A stretch of DNA of 64,000 nt from Rallus limicola (Eukaryota > Chordata > Aves > Gruiformes > Rallidae). Below the pieces are notes generated by a model, which worked only from the letters and a program-made list of their open reading frames with translations, was not told where the DNA came from and did not search any database. The translations under genes and the position numbers were made by a program. Location of the stretch: NCBI GenBank assembly GCA_022605955.1, contig JAKCOZ010000002.1:72396783-72460782 (forward strand), written 5' to 3'. Shown here in pieces: positions 11,801-18,149 of this stretch (position 1 is its first letter; each line of letters begins with the position of its first letter).

Positions 11801-14800
11801 ACAGAGTTGGAGCCACTAATGACAAAGCTGAGTATTAACTCACTTATCTCAGCAACTTTGGTGTCAGGCTATAGAGTTTGGAAAGTATCAGTCAGGGCTT
11901 ACAGCCTTACCTTACCTACCCTATCCCTCTCCCTCCCCACCCCCCAGGTTCAAAGTTAGCTCCAAATTATCCTTTAAAATCAAACTTGAAGGGTAGCATG
12001 CTTTAAAGAGTCAGCTACAATATGCAGCATTGCACATTCCTACCCTACAGATGAGCCAAGATTCATTCCCATTTCTGCTTGCAGTTTCAAAGATAATTTT
12101 CTACTTATCCTGGAGAATGCTTCAACCATTTGATAATTCACTGTTCTACAGTAAGAAGCTGCTGTTTCTTCCTTTTGATGCCTCTTGAGAAGAAGAGAGC
12201 ATTTATGTAGAGAAGAGTCCTAGTACATAGTTCCATTTCTACAGAGCATTTCTCCCTGTCCTAGTGAGGTGGTGAGTCGCATCTCACCTTAGAAACCCCA
12301 AAGCCAGAAGCAGAAGCAACCCATGATGCACAAGACCTGTTCTAACAGCTTGATCTGAAAGCAAAACGTGTGCACTGAGGCAGTGCTGAATGAGGAACTA
12401 AAGAGCTGGCATATCTCCCATCAATCTCTTACATCACCTGCTCAGAAATGGTGTTCATAGACAGGATGCAATTCACACAGTTATTTTAGGATTTACAACG
12501 TGTAGGTAGAAGATGCCACAGACTGCAAGTGTGAAAAAACCCACATAAATATAAGACTTGTCACACAGATGCAACAGGGAAAGAGATGTGCAGATCATGA
12601 AATAAAACGTGGTGAAATTTCAGAGCTCAAAATCATTCCTCTCAAAGACAGAGGGATCAACAGCCAAGCATCACAACCAAGGGCCTGATGTAATGAAGAG
12701 CAAGTATCTCCCACCACGGGATGAGGTGTGACATACTTATTACCACACTAATTTTACTGTTGAGGAAGTAGAATTGTCCCACATGTTTACCCACAGGCGT
12801 AAAAGCAAGAGATGAGCATCAGCTCTCCAGGCAAGTTTGTGTCAGCACTCGAGGATACCATCCCAAAAGGCTGGAAGTTTCGATGACAAAAGTGGCTCAG
12901 CACATCACAATGAAGAGGAGCTATGAGGTTTTGGGTTTTTTTTTCCCATAGAGTGCCCAAGATCTGTCAGTGTCATAACAGTTCTTTGGGATAACAGGGG
13001 AACTCTGAAGGTCTCAAAATAATAAGCTTTACTATAAGGAACAGCACCAGGCAAAATCTGCACCCACGTAATTTAACGTTGAGCATTCAAATGAGCAGCT
13101 GCTCCTACTCCCCCCACTGCTGCCTGCCATAGAAACACGCTGCCACTTCGTTTGCCTCATCCCTTTCCCCCTCAACCCTCAGATTGTTCCTGCATTTCAC
13201 TACCAAAATGCCTATTGGGATTGAGCAGAACACAGTCTGCATTTATTTCATGCAGCTCCTGGGCTTCTCTGCAGAAGATAAAAGCACCAGAATATAAAGG
13301 ATCTCAGAAGCTGATGCTTCACTGCCACAGGCACCACAGCTTACCTACCTTCTTGTCCCAGTACAGCCCTCTGAGGGCTTCTTCCCAGATTTGTGTCCCA
13401 GCCAGCCCCTTCCCAACTACGCTGTCATCAGCCTCCCCAGCTATTGCCTCTGATGGAAGAAAAACAGTAAGTACCCTGATGAAGACTTGTCCAGATGCAG
13501 ACAAATGTTACACCTTTTGTCTTCCCACTCCATCCTCTACCAGGCACCTGAAACAGCACACTCTCAGTACTTACTTGGTCCTGTTTCTGACCACCACATA
13601 TTCCAGTCCCCCTGCCAGGCTGCCTCCATTCTCTTACACAGAGAACCAGCTGGATTCCTATTTTCTTCTCATCTTCTACATTTCCACCCATCTTTTCTGA
13701 GAGATGGTGTGGATTCATTACCTCCCCACACTCCCTTGCTGGGTAGCAGCAAGATCTTCTCCACAAGGGAAGGCAAGCCAGGAGCCAAGGGAAATCACCA
13801 CACAGGCAGTGCCCACACCGGCCAGAACACAGTCTCACAGGGTTTAAGAGTAGCATGCAGAGGTCAGATCCTGACAACAGCCTCATTTGGCCCCAGACAG
13901 GGCAAAGAGACAAATCAGGATCAGCACCCATCCAGAGAACCCAGGTAAGGTCAAGGGGAGACAGGACTAAAGTCAAGACTGCACCATCAGTCCAAGGTCA
14001 GACAGGAAATTAGGCCAGAGACAGGATGTGCAACAGGCACCCCCACAACATAACTGAAGCAAAGACAAATCAGTGTACTTCTAAGAAAGACCAGACAAGT
14101 TCTGTGTTTCTTTATGCAGTAAAGTAAATTCACTGAAAACTGATTTGGATCTCTGCTAACTTCACTGATTACAGCGAAGTCAATCCTGATTTAAATGATT
14201 GTAATAGGGGGTGACTGGCCCTAGTGATTTGCTTGTTCTCATGCCTTGATCACTTCTGTACTGCTTTCATGTAAAGCATAATTTAACTTCACTTGCTTAC
14301 TCTTTGAGAATTCTTATGTAGGAAAAAAAATGTCAAAAATGTGAGGAAAGAGAGACCAGTCCCAGAAAATGTAACAGACAGTACCAGACAAACTGCCTCA
14401 AAGACTGTCTGACTGACTCTGAATGCTGATCGGTGTAAACTAGCCTGATCTTGTCAGAGCTGCTCCTCTGCAGCTTCCACAGCCTGCTAATTTGGGTGGC
14501 ACTTTAAAGTCTCTAATTGTCCCAAATGTGAGTAAACACCTGTGAAACCTGTGTTTTCTAGGATGAGGTGTCCCTGTCAAGGTGAGAGGAGGACAGCTCA
14601 AGAGAAATGGGAATGTAGCCCTGACCTAAGTATGATGCTGTTCCCATTCTCCAGGAAGCAAAGTTAGCACAGAGAGGAATAGAACAAGGGTTCTCAATGT
14701 GTCTTGGTCCTTGTTGGGTCACCCTGAGGTCTCATAGGGTTTTCTGTTAGGACCTCTCCAGCTCCCTTTTCGGGAAGCATTCCCTTCCCTGAGCACTGCT

Positions 14801-15169
14801 CTCACCAGCAGAAGCAGCCTTTGTGCAGAGTGTTCTCTCTTGTCATAAGACTAAAGCAGGACTGAGTGATGTCTCCACTCCCCTGTGGATCTAAATCCTG
14901 AACGTGTGGCTGAACATCCCAGCTAATGAGACAGATGACAGCAGTCTCCTCACGACCAGATTCCCTTTCTTTGAAGCAAAATTCTGGGCTGATCCTCATC
15001 ACCACTCTACCTTCTGGTTAAAAATATCTGACCTTGTGAAACTTCACAAGTCTCTGTGGGCAGCCCCTCCCCGTCCACTGAAACACCCGATGAGGTCTAC
15101 TGAGGACTAGGCAAGGCAGTTCTGCCTGTCTCCATGTGTGCCTGCCCTTGGTCTGATGCCCTCGCCTTC

Positions 15170-15226
15170 TGCCCCCCCGTCCCCGTCCTCGTCCCCGTCT
15201 CCCCCCGTCCCCCCCCCCCCCCCCCC
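15170..15226. repeat. C-rich tract with CCCCGTC-like repeats and an 18-C run
   Basis: Degenerate CCCCGTC/CCTCGTC units run into 18 consecutive C bases (15,209-15,226). The minus strand is therefore a strong candidate for G-quadruplex formation. The tract marks the upstream edge of the CpG island. Confidence 0.85.
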
Positions 15227-15411
15227 TTATTTTTATCTTCTCTCCCAGTTTGATACCTACGTTTATGCACCTAAAAGCCACGCACCCCCGCTTTTTCTCT
15301 CTCCGCAAGATCACCTGCAAGGGGGAAGAACGGGACGGGGCCGGGCTGGGAGGGTGCGCGCATCCCCCGCCCCCTTCCTCTGTCCGGGGACTGCGACACT
15401 GCGATGAAGGG

Positions 15412-15435
15412 GGTGGTGGTGGTGGTGGTGGTGGT
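15412..15435. repeat. (GGT)8 microsatellite
   Basis: Eight uninterrupted GGT units lie between GATGAAGG and GCACC. A trinucleotide array of this length is likely to vary in length between individuals. Confidence 0.95.
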
Positions 15436-16032
15436 GCACCTACTGCAATCTGCCCTCCAGTGTGGGCTGCTGCTCTCCATCTCCCCGGATGGGCTTTGCT
15501 CTCCTCGGAGCCGTCTATCTCCCCGGGTACGCTGTTTATCGCGGGAAGCGGGGGAAAGACGGGACACGCTGCCGGGTTATTGAGCGGGTTTAGAGTCAGT
15601 TTAAGTGATCAGGCGAATCAGCGCTCTCCCACGGGGAAAAAACATACAGATGCTGTCACGCAAGAGCGGGAGGCTGAGCCGCTGTGCTCCGCGCTCTGCT
15701 GCCCGCGGTGGTGCAAGAAAACACCGTGTGAATCGTGAACATCGGGGTTTCCCTCCCACCTACCGCCCTTACAGCCCGTGGGGGGCTGGCGGGGTCGGAG
15801 GGGTCCCTTCGCCGCCGCCCAGTCTCTCCGCGCCTCTCCGCGGCTGCGCTGGAGGTGGCGGCGGGCAGGCTGGCCCCGAAGGGCCCGAAGAGGAGGTTCA
15901 GTCCTGGGGTAAAAGCGCGACCGTCGGTAGCGCCTCGGGGTCCGAGCGGCCGCTGCCGCCTTCGCCTGTGTCCCCGCAGCAAGGGTCGGACCCAGGCGCG
16001 CTGCCCCCGGTTGTCTTATCACACCCGCCGCC

Positions 16033-16042
16033 GTTACGTAAC
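16033..16042. promoter_or_regulatory. D-box / PAR-bZIP site (GTTACGTAAC)
   Basis: This 10-bp perfect palindrome matches every position of the consensus RTTAYGTAAY bound by DBP, TEF, HLF and the repressor NFIL3 (E4BP4). It lies about 1.35 kb upstream of the TATA box, inside the CpG island. D-boxes take part in circadian and light-driven transcription, which fits a melatonin receptor. Function here is inferred from the motif only. Confidence 0.5.
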
Positions 16043-16801
16043 GTGGCCGGCGGAGCCACCCTTGGTCATAACGGGTCTTAACCGCTCGTAACGGTGGCTT
16101 TAATTATTCACCACCAAGGACTCCCAACAGAAGCGTAACCCTGGAGCGGGCGGGTGAGCGCTGGTCGCGGTTGCGTGACTTGGTCGCGGCAGCAGCCGAA
16201 GCCTCTCCCGCCCCGCGCAGAGCCGCGCAGTGCCGCTTCTTGCGCGCCTCCTTGCCTGCGCCACCCGGGAGGAGCCCCACGCTCCTAGTGCGGACCCCTC
16301 CACTCCCCCACCCCCCAGCAGCCGAGGTTTCGGGTGCTCCCAAGTCGCCGTGTTTCGGGAGGGAACGCGCCCGCAAGCCCTGTGCTTAGCGCAGTACAAT
16401 GGGCACGGCCGCTCCCAGCCGCTGCTGCCCTGAATAGGCGAGCAATTCCTATGTCCGGTTTGCTCAGGTATTTTAAACAGCTTTACACCACGCAAGCGAC
16501 CAGATTCGGTGTTATTCTTACAGTCAGAAGAAAGTGCCTTTTTTGGGTTTGCTTTTTTAACCGCAACACCCGCCGTAGGAGGGCGGGAGGGGGTACCCGA
16601 TTCATTCCACCTCCTCGGGGCTGGGCAATAGCTCCCTGTTCCCTCCGCGCTGCTTTTGGGAAACGGCAGAGCCAGACCCCACCGGGCTCGTAACTGCGGC
16701 GAGCAGCTCAGCCGCGCTACCGAGGGGGTGGGGGAGGAAGGGGAAAAGGGGGGCTGCGGGGGCGGCGTGTCTCCCCCTCCTCCGCCCCCGTGCAGCGGCA
16801 G

Positions 16802-16807
16802 CACGTG
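16802..16807. promoter_or_regulatory. Canonical E-box CACGTG (distal)
   Basis: A CACGTG E-box within GCAGCACGTGGTGC, about 575 bp upstream of the TATA box. It is a possible CLOCK/BMAL1, USF or MYC-family site; the hexamer alone does not distinguish them. Confidence 0.4.
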
Positions 16808-17012
16808 GTGCTCTCGGGACGCGGGTCCTCAGACGCCCCCTCCCCCCCTTTCCCCTCCCTCCCGCCTGCAGCGAGCGCGGCTTCGCGAGGAGCTTTTTAT
16901 AGCAGCACCGACCCGCTCCCCGACGGGGGGTTTCTCGCCGCGCTCACGTTACCGTGCGAGTGCGATGTTAAATAAAGACGGGGGAGGAGGGGAATGGAGT
17001 TCGGCGCACGCC

Positions 17013-17018
17013 TAATTA
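17013..17018. promoter_or_regulatory. Homeodomain core TAATTA
   Basis: A TAATTA palindrome sits in otherwise GC-rich promoter sequence, about 360 bp upstream of the TATA box. It is a generic homeodomain core, and its AT-richness stands out from its surroundings. Confidence 0.3.
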
Positions 17019-17031
17019 AGAGACGGCAGGG

Positions 17032-17044
17032 GAGCTAAAAATAG
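17032..17044. promoter_or_regulatory. MEF2-like site CTAAAAATAG within a recurring 12-mer
   Basis: CTAAAAATAG (17,035-17,044) fits the MEF2 consensus YTAWWWWTAR exactly. The surrounding 12-mer GAGCTAAAAATA (17,032-17,043) recurs as its exact reverse complement at 18,066-18,077 and 18,098-18,109, just inside intron 1. The three copies bracket the core promoter and exon. Confidence 0.45.
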
Positions 17045-17112
17045 CCGCGAGCGCTGCAAGCCGCAGAACCGCAGACAGCAATCCCCACCGCTCCCTCTCG
17101 CGCCTCCGGCGC

Positions 17113-17185
17113 TGAATGGAGAGGCCGGCGCTGAATGGAGCGGCTGGGCGCATGAATGGGGGAAGCGAGGCGCGGGCGTGAATGG
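17113..17185 (+). repeat. Four spaced copies of TGAATGG
   Basis: TGAATGG occurs at 17,113-17,119, 17,132-17,138, 17,153-17,159 and 17,179-17,185, spaced 19-26 bp apart. The first two lie in near-identical blocks (GGCGCTGAATGGAG). The array ends about 190 bp upstream of the TATA box. It could be a degenerate tandem repeat or a cluster of protein sites. Confidence 0.6.
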
Positions 17186-17195
17186 GGCCGCCGCG

Positions 17196-17219
17196 CCGGG
17201 CCGGGCCGGGCCGGGCGGG
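17196..17219 (+). repeat. CCGGG repeat with G-quadruplex pattern
   Basis: Five GGG runs separated by one or two C bases lie at 17,198-17,219. This meets the usual G3+ N1-7 quadruplex rule on the plus strand, about 160 bp upstream of the TATA box. Confidence 0.7.
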
Positions 17220-17245
17220 AGCCGCGAGGGGGCGCTGTGGCGCCA

Positions 17246-17352
17246 CCGCCGCCGCCGCCGCTCGGCAGCTGGAACCCCCGGCCGCGCACGTGCCGGCGCG
17301 GGGGCGGCTCGGTGTCACCTGGCGGCAGCGGTGGCGGCGGCGGCGGCGGCGG
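17246..17352. repeat. Opposed (CCG)n and (CGG)n runs flanking an E-box
   Basis: (CCG)5 at 17,246-17,260 and a GGCGG-rich (CGG)n run at about 17,329-17,352 are complementary in the inverted sense and enclose the CACGTG at 17,287-17,292. Such runs are unstable in length and could pair as a stem. Confidence 0.6.
17287..17292. promoter_or_regulatory. Canonical E-box CACGTG (proximal)
   Basis: CACGTG in GCGCACGTGCCGGC lies 86 bp upstream of the TATA box. Its proximal position makes it the better candidate for circadian (CLOCK/BMAL1) or USF input to this gene. Binding is inferred from the hexamer only. Confidence 0.5.
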
Positions 17353-17377
17353 GCGGGGCGGGAGGCGCGGGGGAGGC

Positions 17378-17385
17378 TATAAAAG
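17378..17385 (+). promoter_or_regulatory. TATA box (TATAAAAG) of the MTNR1A promoter
   Basis: TATAAAAG is a near-ideal TATA element flanked by GC-rich sequence (GGAGGC before, TGTCCC after). It predicts transcription start at roughly 17,404-17,415 and a 5' UTR of about 220-230 nt to the ATG at 17,634. A strong TATA box inside a CpG island is a less common promoter type and suits a regulated gene. Confidence 0.7.
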
Positions 17386-17407
17386 TGTCCCGCCGCGGCA
17401 CATGCAC

Positions 17408-17633
17408 ACTTCGGGAAAACTTCCTCGTCGGAGCGGCGGTGACGGCGGCCATGGGAGGAGTGCCCGCTCCCGCCAGCCCCGCTCCGCCCTAGGGGGGTGG
17501 GGGGGGGGCGGCACACCCCGCGGCGGAGGGGCGGCTGCGGCCGGGACCCCCCGACCCGACCCTGCGGGAAGCAGCGCTGGCGGGCGCCCCCGTTCCGCCG
17601 GCACCCGTCTTAGCCTTGGGAGGCGGCGGCAAG
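17408..17633 (+). other. MTNR1A: Predicted 5' UTR of MTNR1A
   Basis: The start is set about 30 bp downstream of the TATA box, and the end is the base before the receptor ATG. The UTR is very GC-rich, holds a 13-codon uORF (17,451-17,492) and has G runs of 6 and 10 bases (17,492-17,508). There is no other ATG between the uORF stop and the main start. If transcription starts a few bases earlier, an ATG at 17,402 would also be included; its frame differs from the receptor frame and stays open past the main start. Confidence 0.5.
17451..17492 (+). CDS. Upstream ORF, 13 codons, strong Kozak context
   Basis: The ATG lies in GCGGCCATGGGA, with G at -3 and G at +4, so it is a better initiation context than the receptor's own ATG. 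It encodes MGGVPAPASPAPP and ends at TAG 17,490-17,492. It is in the same frame as the receptor, 183 nt upstream, but is closed by its own stop. A uORF of this kind usually lowers translation of the main frame, with some reinitiation. No peptide function is implied. Confidence 0.5.
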   Translation: MGGVPAPASPAPP

Positions 17634-17826
17634 ATGAGAGTGAACGGGAGCGATCTGAACAGCTCCGTCCTCCCGCGGGACCCGCCGGCCGAGGGTCCCC
17701 CTCGCCGGCCGCCCTGGGTGACCTCCACCTTGGCCGCTATCCTCATCTTCACCATCGTGGTGGATCTGCTGGGGAACCTCCTGGTCATCCTCTCCGTCTA
17801 TCGCAACAAGAAGCTGCGGAACCCGG
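17634..17826 (+). CDS. MTNR1A: Melatonin receptor type 1A, coding exon 1 (partial gene)
   Basis: MTNR1A is a plasma-membrane class A GPCR that binds melatonin and signals mainly through Gi to lower cAMP in retina, brain and pituitary. This exon encodes residues 1-64 plus one base of codon 65. Visible parts are an extracellular N-terminus with N-glycosylation sequons at N4 (NGS) and N9 (NSS), a Pro/Arg-rich stretch at 14-27, and TM1 at about 30-54 with the class A G-N motif (G47-N48). The first intracellular loop follows, with YRNKKLRN at 56-63. The start is the first ATG of the receptor frame after an in-frame stop; -3 is A. The exon ends in phase 1 at donor G|GTAAGG, the position used in vertebrate melatonin receptors. 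The N-terminus favours 1A over 1B or 1C. Residue 64 is Pro (CCG), where the chicken protein has Ala as I recall. Exon 2, with TM2-TM7, is not in the window. Confidence 0.95.
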
Positions 17827-17832
17827 GTAAGG
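17827..17832 (+). promoter_or_regulatory. MTNR1A: Intron 1 splice donor (GTAAGG)
   Basis: CCGG|GTAAGG places a GT with A at +3, A at +4 and G at +5 right after the conserved KKLRN motif. Melatonin receptor genes are interrupted here, in the first intracellular loop, in phase 1. Confidence 0.9.
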
Positions 17833-17841
17833 GGCGGCGGG

Positions 17842-17885
17842 GGGACCCGGGGGGACCGCCTGGGGTGGGGTGGGGTGGGCTAGGG
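17842..17885 (+). repeat. G-run cluster next to the splice donor
   Basis: Runs of three or more G start 14 bp after the donor, including a (GGGGT)3GGG block at 17,862-17,879 that satisfies the G-quadruplex rule. G runs just inside introns are known splicing enhancers through hnRNP H/F; that role here is inferred. Confidence 0.65.
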
Positions 17886-18065
17886 GGCCGCAGCTGCGAG
17901 GCGCAGCCCCGTAGCCTTGTCGTCTGCCGGCAAAACTTTGCCTGGGCGCGCAACTCCAGGGCTGGGCACTCCTCGCATTCATCCTCAGCCAGCGGTTACC
18001 GGCTGTGACAGATGCCAAGGGCTTCTTCATCTTTCCTACCCAGTCGGTGATCGAGCGGGTAAGGG

Positions 18066-18109
18066 TATTTTTAGCTCCCGCCACCGAATCGTGGTGCTAT
18101 TTTTAGCTC
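18066..18109. promoter_or_regulatory. Two direct copies of TATTTTTAGCTC (MEF2-like)
   Basis: The 12-mer at 18,066-18,077 repeats exactly at 18,098-18,109. The second copy completes the MEF2-type core CTATTTTTAG (18,097-18,106). Both are inverted relative to the promoter copy at 17,032-17,043. Confidence 0.45.
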
Positions 18110-18128
18110 TCGACAGTTCCCACCTAGC

Positions 18129-18149
18129 AAAAAAAAAAAAAAAAAAAAA
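18129..18149. repeat. Poly(A) tract, 21 bp
   Basis: An uninterrupted run of 21 A bases at the 3' edge of the CpG island. There is no retroposed gene or recognisable SINE body upstream of it. Confidence 0.9.

Larger units (their letters stand above)
5442..15100. other. Intergenic upstream region of MTNR1A, no gene seen
   Basis: About 9.7 kb with no credible gene. Contents seen include T-rich simple sequence at 6,125-6,166 (which creates a lysine-rich frame on the minus strand), a G/T-rich patch at about 6,385-6,470, and an 8-nt perfect hairpin at 7,060-7,079. There is also an 18-nt tandem duplication at 8,846-8,882 and a short tandem duplication near 11,259-11,292. Two opposed 182-codon frames at 13,152-13,976 have Cys/Ser/Pro- and Trp/Gly-rich composition without recognisable domains and are not called. 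The GC content rises towards 15 kb. Confidence 0.55.
15100..18130. promoter_or_regulatory. CpG island spanning the MTNR1A promoter, exon 1 and intron start
   Basis: Base composition changes sharply from AT-rich flanks to very GC- and CpG-rich sequence for about 3 kb, densest from 16.9 to 17.9 kb. It covers the upstream region, the predicted core promoter, the 5' UTR, the only coding exon and the first 300 bp of intron 1. GC-box-type motifs such as GGGCGGGGC lie at about 17,351-17,359. Many long open frames on both strands arise from the lack of AT-rich stops and are not genes. The edges are by eye. Confidence 0.85.

Noticed and set aside
15250..16804. Possible upstream genes in the CpG island (162- and 234-codon frames)
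   Set aside because: These are biased-composition frames with no recognisable motif, overlapping on both strands. They are best explained by base composition.
17016..17830. Long open frames on both strands around exon 1 (up to 224 codons)
   Set aside because: The sequence is so GC-rich that stops are rare in every frame. The products are Gly/Arg/Pro/Ala low-complexity strings without domains. Only the frame starting at 17,634 matches a known protein.
17616..18008. A 130-codon single-exon protein starting before the receptor ATG and reading past 17,826
   Set aside because: The upstream start is a TTG, and the residues after 64 are intron read-through beyond a consensus donor at the conserved splice position.
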